Source of the DNA: Gonocerus acuteangulatus
Lineage: Eukaryota > Arthropoda > Insecta > Hemiptera > Coreidae
DNA length: 64,000 nucleotides
NCBI GenBank assembly: GCA_946811695.1
Contig: OX328124.1
Span: 59,970,754 to 60,034,753, forward strand
Direction of reading: 5' to 3'
Below are positions 52,101-56,273 of the stretch, piece after piece. Positions within the stretch are counted from its first letter, which is position 1, and each line of letters starts with the position of its first letter. Under the pieces are notes generated by a model. The model was given only the letters and a program-made list of their open reading frames with translations. It did no database searches and was not told where the DNA came from. Both the position numbers and the translations under genes were made by a program.

Positions 52101-54800
52101 TGAATGTATATAACGAAAGATAATTATCTCATTTCTGCTTGATTTTCAAGTGAAATGCAAGACACGGAATTCTCAATTTTGATGGATAAATATACATACA
52201 TTCAAGAAAGCGTTTTTTGAGGTTGGATTCAGTAGAGATTCGGTCAAGATTAAATATATGTCCGTCTGCGATGGCAAGTCTGGATAAGGCGGTCTTTATG
52301 TATTTGTTCTTCACGTCGTTTTTATTTATATTTGTCCATCTGAATCTATATTTATACTATTTCCAACATTTTACAGTTATTAATTACTACATCCCGCTTA
52401 AAACCCACATCCCTTCACTAAAATAAAATTTGTCATACCTGCCTCTTCCATTGTCCATTTTTGTGACATGTCTCTCCACACCCCTGTCATCATCATCAAC
52501 TACCCTACCCTTCTTAAAGAGCGCCCCCCCCCCCTCCGCTTTCTTCCTTAAACTTACGGCGATCCATCAGATTCAGAAATTACTGCCAGAGAGGCATAGT
52601 ACTTCCTCTTTTAATCGGTACGCCAATTATCATCTTGTACTTATTCATTTTATATCTATTCCTATGTTATTTATATTTTAAGTTTTAATTCAGAATCAAT
52701 CTACCTCTAATTTAATCTCTAGTTGTAACAAACATTTACTATGTGTATCATTCATCCTCGTTATGTTTAATGTTTTTCCTCTCATTTCATGTGTGTATAA
52801 ATTAGAATTAAGTCAGCACTACTTTTTTTACAACCCTGATGAAGGTTTCAATTGCAAGCCGAAACTTCGGCAAAACTAAAACGCATTTTCTTATATCTAA
52901 TAGTTAATATTTTCTGTTCATCTTTTTTTCTTTTTTTTTAAGATTTAATCTGATCTTTAAAAAAATATGTGAACAACGTTAATATTTTAACCATAACGCC
53001 CAACAAAATCTAATACTTCAAATATTTGTACATATCGTTTTGCATTCTATTTCATGAGAATTAACAATGTTTTTTCTGTTTATCTATTTCTGTGTTAAGG
53101 CATACCACATGGTACCCTTGAAGACACCGAGCTTGCAGGCTACAGGATCCCGGCAGGTACCATGATTATGGTTAACCAATGGGCTTTACACCACGATCCG
53201 CTCTATTGGAAAGAACCAAATACTTACGATCCGACACGCTTCCTGAATCCAGAGGGTGCAGTGCGTCGTACGGACCATTTCAACCCATTCCAAAACGGTA
53301 ATAAATAGGCGATTCTTCTTGACTTCTAAATTTTCATATTATTCTAAAAATATTTAATTGATATTGTGGGATATCATTAGGGAAGAAAAAAAAATGTGGT
53401 TGCTCTGGTGAGCTCGGATAGAAGCAAATGACAAAATATGATGAAATATGGGTACAACCCAAACATATTGTAAAAATAATAATAATTAGCCTTACCTTCA
53501 GGGCATCCACCTCCAGGTATGCGGCATTGAAAGGCGAGAAGAAAGGAAACAGGGTTTAGGAGGAGAATTGAGGGAGTTATGGAAGTATCTCACCATTCGC
53601 CGGGTAGGTAGGCGTCCAGAAAGGTCCAATATAACAAACATGGGCCGGCTATAGGAATAGTAATGCCAAGAACAACTTATAACGCCAAGGGAAGCGGAAA
53701 ATAAACCATTAAAAGCCACTGGCATACACGCACACTGGAGTGTTGCTTGCGCATGGGCCGGCTATAGGAATAAGAATGGCGGACCAGGCTCTCTTGCCTA
53801 AGCACGAGGACCAGTGCGCACATCATCATCCTCGCGATGCATGAATCACATACTCGCGATTCGTATAATATGAGTCGCGAAACATAAACATATTTGAATA
53901 CCTCTCACAATTCATTGTAATTCTAACAATAATAATAAATTTTAATAATAATGAAACCTTACAATAATTAATTCTAATTATGATTAAATACTATCAAAAA
54001 TAACGCACAGATGTGGATGTCTGACAAAACTATATACTGATAAAAATAAACGAAAAATGGAAACCATTCAGCGCGAATGTAAAGATTGTGTTTTAATTTA
54101 AAGACGATGATCATTTAAAACGCTTAAATGATCATCGTCTTTAAATGAATAATTTTAAATCCTATGTCATTAAGAACATTTGTTTTATAAGTACAATAAT
54201 AATAAATATTTTACAGAATTTGGTCTTTTTATGCCGCTAATAAACAATTTTACCTGTAGAACTTGTATAATTGCATTTTATACAAATGAAAACATTTAAT
54301 TATATACTTTGTGCTGAAGGTTATTACATGAAAACACATTCACAATAAGGCCCCTAAAGATTTACGTAGTGACACAAAATGTTTCAGTCATTACAATATA
54401 GAAGTCCTGCGTGCCATTTTAATTTACCAACTTTCGAAATACGTATAACCGTATTAATGCTTCTGATATCGTAGCTCGCTATCCGTTTTAGTTTCAATTA
54501 GTTATATGCGAGGACTATTTTCTTAATACCATTTATATTTTATAAATTTCAGGTAAACGAGTATGCATTGGCGAAGAATTGGCAAGAATGCTAGTTTTCC
54601 TATTTGCAGTTGGGATTTTGAGGAACTACAGCATCGTAGTTGACGGGGATGCAGAGAAATCCTTAGAAGGGGTCTGCGGAATAACTCTATCGCCCGGAGA
54701 GCAGAAGTTGAAGTTCATTCCAAGAAATTTAGGTTCAGATCAAACTAACAATTTTCACAACTACGAGAATACGACGAGAAGTGAAGGAGATGGTTACTGA
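4960..54800 (+). CDS. Cytochrome P450, CYP2 clan (seven coding exons, start codon exon not identified)
   Basis: Seen: seven exons (322, 146, 203, 274, 133, 198 and 248 nt) join in one frame to 507 residues plus TGA, a normal P450 length. Numbering from the first codon at 4960: hydrophobic anchor about 5-23, PPGP hinge 29-32, C-helix WKEQR 117-121, I-helix AGIDTS 292-297, ETMR (ExxR) 349-352, PTRF 404-407, and FQNGKRVCIG 423-432 with heme-ligand Cys430. Intron phases are 1,0,2,0,1,1. Known family: a heme-thiolate monooxygenase anchored in the ER membrane and using electrons from P450 reductase. The text after the hinge and the GRVPLWLTHGFM stretch recall, from memory, the CYP18/CYP306 group of ecdysteroid-metabolising enzymes, but subfamily and substrate cannot be fixed here. 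All catalytic motifs are intact, so it looks functional. Odd: a 38.6 kb first intron with a GC donor, and no ATG in the first recognised exon. Confidence 0.93.
5638..6440 (+). repeat. CTAGCTGAATACCC repeat, copy 1
   Basis: Begins actagctgaatacccgtgct and continues with the small palindrome ccgtgcttcgtcacgg; it ends atttgacaaatatatagtag. The same start, interior blocks and end recur at 40550-41688. The interior has no long ORF. The LINE at 6512 inserted 71 bases beyond its end. Likely a non-autonomous retroelement; class unproven. Confidence 0.75.
6498..6511. repeat. Target-site duplication, left copy (LINE 1)
   Basis: acttaagaagcgtt, identical to 12576-12589; fixes the LINE 5' boundary at 6512. 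Confidence 0.9.
6753..7804 (+). pseudogene. LINE 1 ORF1 (nucleic-acid-binding, Gag-like), one frameshift
   Basis: The likely start is ATG at 6753. The frame closes at 7349 and continues in another frame from about 7346, so one frameshift splits it. The first ~200 residues are Asn/Lys-rich. The second part holds three zinc knuckles: CRKCFRFNHSTPQC (CX2CX4HX4C), CERCGGKHPGNPC (CX2CX3HX4C) and CLHCKKDHPATSRDC (CX2CX3HX6C). In this family the protein binds element RNA to form the ribonucleoprotein particle. Stop at 7802-7804. Combined length near 350 codons is normal for I-type ORF1. Confidence 0.88.
8165..12490 (+). pseudogene. LINE 1 ORF2 (endonuclease, reverse transcriptase, RNase H), broken
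   Basis: Endonuclease at about 8240-8830: IQETW, FGDFNAHH and SDHH carry the metal and catalytic residues. A TAA at 8227-8229 interrupts it, and a frame change follows SDHH. Reverse transcriptase at about 9550-10600: YRPISLISTLAK, GFRKGRSTIDALRF, then after a frameshift DVENAYN, GLPQGDPISPLLFNIYI in a further frame, and YADDFMV near 10058-10075. RNase H at about 11660-12040: FTDAS, NNAELWAVLEAL, TDSKSS, WVPGHTGIRGNEIADALAKA, with the four acidic residues retained. The C-terminal CX2CX7HX4C reads CKTCNEVEDIAHIFNTC. Stop TAA at 12488-12490. Several frames are needed, so no protein is made. Confidence 0.9.
11030..11640 (+). repeat. Disrupted segment of LINE 1 with a second repeat and (TA)n
   Basis: Between the end of the thumb region and the RNase H domain the LINE coding sense is lost. 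From about 11290 to 11480 the DNA matches 59680-59800: tttagtttatttttacaaca, cgaccggtatg, tgggtc.ggagtaaacc. A (TA)n tract lies at 11485-11522. This looks like a later insertion, but no target duplication was found. Confidence 0.6.
12576..12589. repeat. Target-site duplication, right copy (LINE 1)
   Basis: acttaagaagcgtt directly after the A-rich LINE tail, identical to 6498-6511. Confidence 0.9.
12590..13816. other. Intron DNA between the two LINEs
   Basis: AT-rich single-copy-looking DNA with short spurious frames only; no repeat copy or coding signature recognised. Confidence 0.5.
13817..13830. repeat. Target-site duplication, left copy (LINE 2)
   Basis: ataaactatattat, repeated at 16073-16086. 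Confidence 0.8.
13831..15624 (+). pseudogene. LINE 2 ORF2 C-terminal part: reverse transcriptase, RNase H, zinc motif
   Basis: Open for about 598 codons from the truncation point to TGA at 15622-15624; no initiator is expected. It starts just before NGVPQGGVLSTTLFNIAIN (RT block 4) and has YADDLLLY at 13951-13974 with both catalytic Asp. An RNase H domain spans about 14820-15190: TAELHGI (Glu), WDSLSC (Asp) and ADEQAKHAS (Asp). The first RNase H acid is lost: the expected TDGSK reads TVGSK near 14850. VPGHENIGQ keeps the VPGH signature. The C-terminal CX2CX8HX4C reads CQTCNRPLTIKHLLTEC. The lack of stops over 1.8 kb suggests a recent insertion. Without the endonuclease and RT N-terminus it cannot mobilise itself. 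Confidence 0.92.
15672..15745 (+). repeat. (TG)n microsatellite in LINE 2 3' UTR
   Basis: About 37 uninterrupted GT units, 50 bases after the LINE stop codon. Confidence 0.97.
16073..16086. repeat. Target-site duplication, right copy (LINE 2)
   Basis: ataaactatattat after the (TAAA)n tail. The first bases could equally be tail sequence. Confidence 0.8.
16087..16930. other. Intron DNA with a degenerate ctgatgaag motif
   Basis: No gene. A CT-rich stretch at about 16480-16570 runs into ttactgatgaagtttaagg, and gaatgacgaaggcttg follows near 16790. Both resemble decayed copies of the hammerhead-like repeat. Confidence 0.35.
16931..16987. repeat. Perfect 23-bp inverted repeat (hairpin)
   Basis: The left arm 16931-16953 begins gtaggggcttgttaatacgt and is exactly complementary to 16965-16987, with an 11-base loop. 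It could be the ends of a tiny foldback element. Confidence 0.9.
16988..17717. other. Intron DNA, no gene seen
   Basis: A GC-richer patch at about 17450-17560 has no coding signature. Nothing else recognised. Confidence 0.4.
17726..17977. mobile_element. hAT-like MITE, copy 1
   Basis: The left end aatgggcgtatata (17726-17739) and right end tatatacgctagtg (17964-17977) are decayed versions of the perfect ends at 30007-30266. The flanks are tacagagg (17718-17725) and tgcagagg (17978-17985), an 8-bp duplication with one mismatch. The interior shares G/C homopolymer runs and a gaaattttg-type motif with copy 2. No ORF. Confidence 0.8.
18035..18215 (-). repeat. GC-richer retroposon fragment, copy 1 (minus strand)
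   Basis: Matches 37712-37870, including gatagcgccacc, caggacccgaccaggcgagg and gggtttacagta/gagtttacagta. Read on the minus strand both copies end in ggctga.atgcctt plus an A run, so this is the 3' end of a minus-strand retroposon. Type unknown. Confidence 0.7.
18236..18376 (-). mobile_element. tRNA(Leu/Ser-type)-derived SINE, minus strand
   Basis: On the minus strand the head starts at about 18376. It reads ggtggccgtgagtgttaag (A-box-like, as in class II tRNAs) and then a long variable region. The B box is cgtgggttcgattcccac at about 18297-18317. The body after it matches the copy at 19548-19659 (tcctggcta before the tail). Not a functional tRNA: the acceptor ends do not pair. Confidence 0.7.
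18401..18462. repeat. Poly(A) run, 62 bases
   Basis: Uninterrupted A62, followed by cgatctcg and a T run. Probably the tail of a retroposon whose body is not identified. Confidence 0.95.
18463..19547. other. Intron DNA, no gene seen
   Basis: AT-rich; no repeat family or coding signature recognised. Confidence 0.5.
19548..19659 (-). mobile_element. tRNA-derived SINE, 5'-truncated, minus strand
   Basis: On the minus strand it starts at a B box (gtgggttcgattcccac). It continues through a ttttcttt/aaagaaaa hairpin and tcctggcta, and ends in gggtggtaacctatagata. That tail matches the tail of the 5S-derived SINEs in this window. Confidence 0.7.
20038..20076. repeat. (TA)n microsatellite
   Basis: About 19 TA units. 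Confidence 0.95.
20100..20930. other. Intron DNA, no gene recognised
   Basis: A segment at about 20540-20860 is GC-richer and has a 92-codon frame on the minus strand. It resembles no family I recognise and could be a decayed element. Confidence 0.35.
20931..20971. repeat. Perfect 14-bp inverted repeat (hairpin)
   Basis: tcatttttaatggt at 20931-20944 pairs with accattaaaaatga at 20958-20971 across a 13-base loop. Confidence 0.85.
20972..23075. other. Intron DNA, no gene seen
   Basis: Short frames only. A phrase reading aatcctattaac.caaa recurs at about 22582 and 22950, a possible old local duplication. A run of 12 C lies near 22994. Confidence 0.4.
23095..23490 (+). pseudogene. LINE RNase H / C-terminal fragment
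   Basis: Reads IIFAWVPSHIGVKSNELADEEAK, the last RNase H block (VPSH and the final Asp). After a frame shift it continues with LGYTKLTHSYLLNEHCPPP, the usual C-terminal region leading to a zinc motif. The N-terminal part is missing. It is the 3' remnant of another I/R1-type LINE, different in sequence from the two upstream. Confidence 0.8.
23500..24344. other. Intron DNA before the minisatellite
   Basis: No gene or repeat family recognised. Confidence 0.45.
24345..26215 (+). repeat. 25-bp minisatellite array, about 75 units
   Basis: The core (about 24805-25830) is nearly pure 25-mer: tttggaacacctctatatct followed by acatg or acaag. Three common variants occur: acatg/acaag, aacacc/aacgcc and ggagcacc. 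Units at both edges are strongly diverged (tatggagcacct forms). Because 25 is not a multiple of 3 and the unit has no stop in any forward frame, all three forward frames stay open for hundreds of codons, with a 25-residue protein period. These frames are by-products of the repeat, not genes. Confidence 0.97.
26216..26997. other. Intron DNA, no gene seen
   Basis: AT-rich DNA without recognised repeats. Confidence 0.45.
26998..28085 (+). repeat. (TA)n-bearing dispersed repeat, copy 2
   Basis: Aligned with 3165-4105: same head palindrome, aatccggaagtgccgacta, (TA)n at 27132-27184, tggtccgattttgat..aatttgg, gcgaaattcgcgcaaaaaaa, and the end ccgccctaagatgacgcag before a T run. No coding capacity. 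Confidence 0.75.
27132..27184. repeat. (TA)n microsatellite
   Basis: About 26 TA units inside the dispersed repeat. Confidence 0.95.
28086..29055. other. Intron DNA, no gene seen
   Basis: AT-rich; two poly(C) runs near 28507 and 28593. Nothing recognised. Confidence 0.4.
29056..29165 (-). mobile_element. Poly(T) run with a possible minus-strand LINE 3' end
   Basis: T70 at 29056-29125. On the minus strand the bases before the A tail read ccattgctgtggagctcc. This resembles the end of LINE 2 (cttgctgttgtgaagctcc at about 16030), so a short minus-strand LINE tail is possible. Confidence 0.45.
29166..29998. other. Intron DNA, no gene seen
   Basis: AT-rich; nothing recognised. Confidence 0.45.
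30007..30266. mobile_element. hAT-like MITE, copy 2, with perfect ends and 8-bp target duplication
   Basis: The left end catgggcgtatata (30007-30020) and right end tatatacgcccatg (30253-30266) are perfect inverted repeats. The flanks ttgcacgt at 29999-30006 and 30267-30274 are identical. The 260-base interior is non-coding, with poly-C/poly-G runs. An 8-bp duplication is the hAT-superfamily signature; the transposase source is not in this window. Confidence 0.9.
30275..31404. other. Intron DNA, no gene recognised
   Basis: A GC-richer patch at about 30940-31170 has a 74-codon minus-strand frame without recognisable homology. Confidence 0.4.
31405..31621 (+). mobile_element. 5S-rRNA-derived SINE, 5'-truncated, long poly(A)
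   Basis: Starts inside the 5S part: gatcacggaagctaagcaac, gtcgggcgtgg, gggtgaccgaccccgtgctgttggc. The shared tail follows (tggcaacctgtagatagccc, gcgctaatagcc, gcgccg), then A78 at 31544-31621. The long pure A tail suggests a young or expanded copy. Confidence 0.9.
31622..32225. other. Intron DNA, no gene seen
   Basis: AT-rich; nothing recognised. Confidence 0.45.
32226..32400 (+). repeat. Repeat with hammerhead-like core (copy H)
   Basis: CTGAAGA (32296-32302), one extra G, stem GTGCA (32304-32308) pairing with TGCAC (32315-32319), GAAAC, then ATGTC. Downstream text (ggaaggattactactttt) matches the minus-strand copy at about 41760-41850. There the stem is GTGGC/GCCAC, a compensated change. 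Confidence 0.55.
32421..32464. repeat. (TA)n microsatellite
   Basis: About 22 TA units. Confidence 0.95.
32486..32647 (-). mobile_element. tRNA(Glu-like)-derived SINE, minus strand
   Basis: On the minus strand it begins tccccacggtccagtggcta, close to the 5' half of tRNA-Glu. A decayed anticodon arm with ctc and a decayed B-box region follow. It ends with gggtggaaatct..atagcccggcg, the same tail as the 5S-derived SINEs, then a short A run (T run at 32466-32475). Confidence 0.75.
32648..33742. other. Intron DNA, no gene recognised
   Basis: A small cluster of minus-strand frames at 33280-33700 is T-rich and carries no recognisable domain. Confidence 0.4.
33743..33864 (-). repeat. Repeat with hammerhead-like core (copy B, minus strand)
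   Basis: Reverse complement aligns with copy A at 345-470: ctgaaaaggctacc, stem GGCTAC/GTAGCC, gccgaaacgtcc, then gatttt..aaaaatcg, attgatgttttcctagccga and atcccaactat. The conserved G of CTGANGA is mutated (CTGAAAA). Confidence 0.65.
33942..34127 (+). mobile_element. Full-length 5S-rRNA-derived SINE
   Basis: Begins exactly like animal 5S rRNA (gccaacggcc) and follows it through ttgaatacaccgg, gatcaccgaagttaagcaac, gtcgggcgtggccagtacct and gggtgacc to gtgctgttggc at 34046. About 14 bases are missing between gggtgacc and gtgctg, so the 5S fold is broken while the internal promoter boxes are kept. Next come a ~65-base tail (gtagatagcccggtgctaat) and an A-rich end. The flanks aataacaagga (33931-33941) and aataactagga (34128-34138) form an 11-bp target duplication with one mismatch. 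It is a SINE3-type element transcribed by RNA polymerase III. Confidence 0.92.
34140..34890. other. Intron DNA, no gene seen
   Basis: Nothing recognised. Confidence 0.45.
34893..34938 (+). mobile_element. 5S-derived SINE tail fragment
   Basis: acctatagatagcccggtgc followed by taatagcc: only the shared 3' tail remains, directly before a tRNA-derived SINE. Confidence 0.7.
34946..35131 (+). mobile_element. tRNA(Glu-like)-derived SINE
   Basis: Head tccccgtggtccattggcta (A box tggtccattgg), anticodon-loop-like ttctcat, T arm atgggggttcgagtcccat with a perfect B box at 34998-35009. It ends ggaaacccatagatatcacg, gcactaacaatgccg and A7, a diverged form of the shared SINE tail. The acceptor stem is not complementary, so it is not a functional tRNA. 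Confidence 0.8.
35147..35302. mobile_element. Palindromic foldback MITE with 8-bp target duplication
   Basis: The flanks ctggcatt at 35139-35146 and 35303-35310 are identical. The 156-base interior is an almost complete inverted repeat: arms of ~75 bases carrying ggaaaagggg, a C/G homopolymer and gcataaaagt.aaagtgagtt meet near 35224. It would form a long hairpin. No ORF of its own. Confidence 0.85.
35311..36344. other. Intron DNA, no gene seen
   Basis: Nothing recognised. Confidence 0.45.
36345..36660. repeat. Inverted pair of hammerhead-like repeats (copies C1 and C2)
   Basis: 36345-36435 reads on the minus strand (ctgaagaaggctgccgaagc, ending ccgaatcccaaccattcc). 36515-36660 reads on the plus strand (gctgaagaagcctgcc, ending cattccttgac and gcctcaacggctaactat). 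The two arms face apart, so the locus is a foldback of one repeat family. Confidence 0.6.
36661..37700. other. Intron DNA, no gene seen
   Basis: Nothing recognised. Confidence 0.45.
37712..38025 (-). repeat. GC-richer retroposon fragment, copy 2 (minus strand)
   Basis: Longer copy of the element at 18035-18215. Read on the minus strand it ends in ggctgaaatgcctt and an A run (T run at about 37700-37725). GC content is well above its surroundings. Both strands are open for about 80 codons, but no domain is recognised. Confidence 0.7.
38150..38460. other. Unassigned segment open on both strands
   Basis: A 109-codon minus frame and an 89-codon plus frame overlap in a GC-richer block. Neither shows a domain I recognise. 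It may be an eroded element adjoining the preceding repeat. Confidence 0.3.
38461..39287. other. Intron DNA, no gene seen
   Basis: Nothing recognised. Confidence 0.45.
39288..39443. mobile_element. Palindromic element with ~65-bp inverted arms
   Basis: ccagtcagttaagcctgaac at 39288 is mirrored by gttcaggtctaactgactgg ending at 39443. Arms continue inward through cgcctgaa, gtcgcctgaacgtgt and attccggccg with few mismatches, around a 24-base centre. GC-rich against AT-rich flanks. No clear target duplication. Confidence 0.85.
39444..40499. other. Intron DNA with a (TA)n tract
   Basis: (TA)n at 39597-39635; otherwise nothing recognised. Confidence 0.5.
40550..41688 (+). repeat. CTAGCTGAATACCC repeat, copy 2, between two (TA)n tracts
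   Basis: Same start (actagctgaatacccgtgct) and same end (tgacaaatatatagtag) as 5638-6440. It is flanked by (TA)n at 40500-40549 and 41685-41748. It is 336 bases longer than copy 1, mostly because of an internal insert at about 40841-41280. Confidence 0.8.
40841..41280. repeat. Nested insert within the CTAGCTGAATACCC repeat
   Basis: Absent from copy 1 and flanked by a 9-base direct repeat tcacggttt (40832-40840 and 41281-41289). Contains a cccggtatt/gtcccgcccgg-rich left end. No ORF or known ends. Confidence 0.5.
41685..41748. repeat. (TA)n microsatellite
   Basis: About 30 TA units. Confidence 0.95.
41760..41850 (-). repeat. Decayed hammerhead-like repeat (copy I, minus strand)
   Basis: On the minus strand: ccagaggaggtggc, loop, gccacgtaacatgtcg, then aagaaggattactatttttcg. 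It aligns with 32296-32380, and the stem is changed on both sides (GTGGC/GCCAC against GTGCA/TGCAC). Confidence 0.5.
42030..42140 (+). repeat. SINE body fragment related to the element at 45.7 kb
   Basis: Shares acccagccttt, ggtac and cactatctc.ctagt..g.c.tatggtca with 45790-45900. Confidence 0.5.
42141..43927. other. End of intron 1, no gene seen
   Basis: AT-rich DNA with short spurious frames. No repeat recognised. Confidence 0.45.
43928..44073 (+). CDS. P450 exon B: C-helix
   Basis: Residues 108-156. The acceptor AG is at 43926-43927 after tctac. It completes the split Gly codon and reads into EGEKWKEQRKF, the C-helix with the heme-propionate-contacting W and R. The donor GTAAGG follows CAT at 44073, phase 0. 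Confidence 0.93.
44311..44395 (+). mobile_element. tRNA-derived SINE fragment in intron 2
   Basis: B box ggattcaaatccc at 44321-44333, ccactaggg, then aaaaggggtgttaaactgta and gattacccgtt, a variant of the shared SINE tail. The A-box half is missing. Confidence 0.6.
44868..44972 (+). mobile_element. 5S-derived SINE fragment in intron 2
   Basis: Starts within the 5S part (agtacctgaatgggtgaccg) and continues acctgctgttagc, the shared tail (aacctgtaaacagcctggcg, ttaatagcc) and tacgccgtt. Confidence 0.8.
45160..45362 (+). CDS. P450 exon C: central helices
   Basis: Residues 157-223 plus two bases of Arg224. Acceptor ttttcag ends at 45159. The exon reads through FDPHEILTHTVGNVMNTLVFG, the D/E-helix region with the conserved N-x-x-x-x-x-x-F-G pattern of CYP2-clan proteins. 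It ends in phase 2 before GTCAGT. Confidence 0.93.
45656..45952 (+). mobile_element. tRNA-derived SINE in intron 3
   Basis: tRNA-like head gggggcgatgtctaagcact (A-box-like) with B box agttcaaatccc at 45699-45710. A ~240-base body follows that shares segments with 42030-42140. It ends at a (TA)n tract (45954-45987). No acceptor-stem pairing, so not a tRNA gene. Confidence 0.65.
45988..49365. other. Rest of intron 3
   Basis: AT-rich. Holds a GATA run (about 48764-48783), T runs at 47767-47795 and 49074-49129 (the latter T45-C-T10), and no gene or recognised element. Confidence 0.5.
49366..49639 (+). CDS. P450 exon D: F-G region and I-helix
   Basis: Residues 224-315. The acceptor AG at 49364-49365 completes the split Arg codon. 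The oxygen-activation motif AGIDTS (292-297) lies in FGAGIDTSLATLRW and fits the A/G-G-x-D/E-T-T/S consensus. Donor GTAAGG follows CAG at 49639, phase 0. Confidence 0.95.
50070..51175 (-). other. Possible eroded coding remnant in intron 4 (minus strand)
   Basis: Three to four minus-strand frames of 63-67 codons (50072-50263, 50339-50533, 50611-50814, 50968-51171) follow one another with protein-like composition. They show no motif I can name. Could be a decayed transposable element; equally could be chance. Confidence 0.25.
51837..51969 (+). CDS. P450 exon E: J/K helices with ExxR
   Basis: Residues 316-359 plus the first base of Gly360. The acceptor caccag ends at 51836. EKVHEEIDSVLG is the typical J-helix start, and ETMRIRPVVPLG carries the K-helix ExxR (Glu349, Arg352). 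It ends in phase 1 at GTAATC. Confidence 0.95.
52430..52900 (+). repeat. CT-rich block and hammerhead-like motif in intron 5 (copy G)
   Basis: A C/T-rich stretch (52430-52560) precedes CTGATGA (52836-52842), one extra A, stem GGTTT (52844-52848) pairing with AAGCC (52856-52860), then GAAAC. The same order, CT-rich then ctgatgaag, is seen at about 16480-16580. Confidence 0.5.
53100..53297 (+). CDS. P450 exon F: beta region and PERF-like motif
   Basis: Residues 360-425 plus one base. Contains the GYRIPAGT strand, the conserved NQWALHHDP stretch and YDPTRF, the PERF equivalent. The exon ends just before the heme loop, splitting Gly426 in phase 1; the donor is GTAATA. Confidence 0.95.
53490..53830. 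repeat. Intron 6 GC-richer segment with internal direct repeat
   Basis: catgggccggctataggaat occurs at 53639 and again at 53754, 115 bases apart. The block has a 75-codon minus-strand frame without a recognised domain. Probably a fragment of an element. Confidence 0.5.
54096..54146. repeat. Perfect 23-bp inverted repeat in intron 6
   Basis: The arm atttaaagacgatgatcatt (first 20 of 23 bases) at 54096-54118 is exactly complementary to 54124-54146, with a 5-base loop aacgc. Confidence 0.92.
54553..54800 (+). CDS. P450 exon G: heme-binding cysteine, C terminus and stop
   Basis: Residues 426-507 and TGA. After acceptor AG at 54551-54552 the exon reads GKRVCIGEELARM. With FQN of exon F this gives the complete FxxGxRxCxG heme-binding signature. 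A GITLSP stretch near the end is the usual C-terminal strand of CYP2-clan enzymes. The last ~25 residues are hydrophilic and Asn-rich, longer than a minimal P450 tail. Confidence 0.95.
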
Positions 54801-55030
54801 TAAAAACTAATATCTTCGATAATTTCATCATGCCATCTATTTGACTGACGATTATTGGACTTCAAAGAGCAGTTCCGGATACAAAGGTACTCAAGTGGTT
54901 ACGAACGAAATCACTTTCATTAATGTATATCAGTCATCTTCATTATTACTGCTTTCACGAGCAGTGGATGTCTAAAGATGTAATAGTCATAACAGAGAAT
55001 GATAATAAAAGAATATTTATCAAAATTTAA
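54801..55030 (+). terminator. P450 3' UTR and polyadenylation signal
   Basis: About 200 bases of AT-rich non-coding DNA follow the stop. A canonical AATAAA lies at 55004-55009, so cleavage is expected near 55020-55030. No other hexamer closer to the stop was noticed. Confidence 0.6.
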
Positions 55031-55834
55031 AAAATAATATCTTCATTTCCCACATATTCGATTATGCATTTTTATTCTTTAATACTATTACTTTAAGATA
55101 AGTTAAAAAGAAATTCATCATAATATTTCTCTGTTCTGATAAACAAATGAATAAAGATAATGAATACATTGCTCATTATAAATCCTATTTCCTTGGTATG
55201 AAAATCATGGAAAACAATATGATGAAGCAAGATGTAATTCCTGCGAAATATAACGTAAGAAACAAAACTCTCAAGAAAGCCGTATTAATAACAAAGCTTT
55301 CTGTTCGAGATTTCTTTACTGGGGAGTATTTTTCTATTGACATGGAACTCTCCAGCTATTCGCTATCCAATGTTATTTTTCACAGCAATTACGTCATGCC
55401 TCATCAGATGGTTTCTCATTTCTACAAGAGAAGTCTTTTCATCTTCCATCAAGAAGCCCCCCCCCCTCGGACATGGAGGTAAGAATCTATGTGGACCGTG
55501 TCACCGCTTGTAATCACGGTCTATTATCATGATATGTCTATTAAGATCATTATGGCAAGGGAACATTTTACACAAGGGAAAATTATAAAATTCCCTCTAT
55601 TAGAGGTCATGAAATTATATTTTACAAATAGTACTGATAAATTGCAAAGTATTATTAAAACCGACAATAATTTTTTATTAAATGAATAATGTTAGTCGTT
55701 GCCTAAAATGAATCATATACGAACTAATGTTAACGAGAATGAAATATACATGTAGTTATTAGAACAAAAACTTTACAAAGCAAAATCGTTATAAAAACAT
55801 TTCTTAATAAAATATATTTTTGTTTTTACGAACT
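55030..55834. other. DNA downstream of the P450, no gene recognised
   Basis: Frames of 111 codons (55147-55482) and 66 codons (55489-55689) lie in line on the plus strand. Neither has a domain I recognise and composition follows the local AT bias. Unassigned. Confidence 0.35.
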
Positions 55835-55985
55835 CAAGGGATGGTTTGATTCGGCTAAGAAAAAACGCCTAGCTGATTGAGGAAGACGAAGATATCTTTT
55901 AGGTTCGTTTTTTGAAAATCTGATGTTTCCCCCAGACCCCAACCATTCCTTGACATCCTATCACCTCAAAGGCTAACCATCTTAT
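55835..55985 (+). repeat. Hammerhead-family repeat, decayed (copy D)
   Basis: The head aagggatggtttgattcggc is the inverted end of the family. The tail ccccaaccattccttgacat and ctatcacctcaaaggctaac matches the ends at 450-485 and 36600-36660. The core is too decayed to score. Confidence 0.55.
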
Positions 55986-56176
55986 TTCATTAATTATTTT
56001 TACGTACGTTATTTGTAGAATGAATTATTCCTGAATGCGAAGAAATGAGAAAGATTAAGGCGGAAAGCCAAAGCAGTGGCAGTTGCTGTTAAAAACTGCG
56101 AAAATTCGTCATGTGTACTCGTCGAGGTTTACTGAGTGGAATTTGACCATGGTACGTTTATCCCGATACCCTTTAT

Positions 56177-56199
56177 ATACACACACACAAATATATATA

Positions 56200-56273
<74 letters not shown>
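56177..56273. repeat. Compound (CA)/(TA) microsatellite
   Basis: acacacac, then tatatatatgtgtgtgt and about 28 TA units. Confidence 0.93.

Noticed and set aside
4960..54800. P450 as a pseudogene because of its scattered exons
   Set aside because: All seven exons have acceptors and donors, phases agree, and every catalytic motif is intact.
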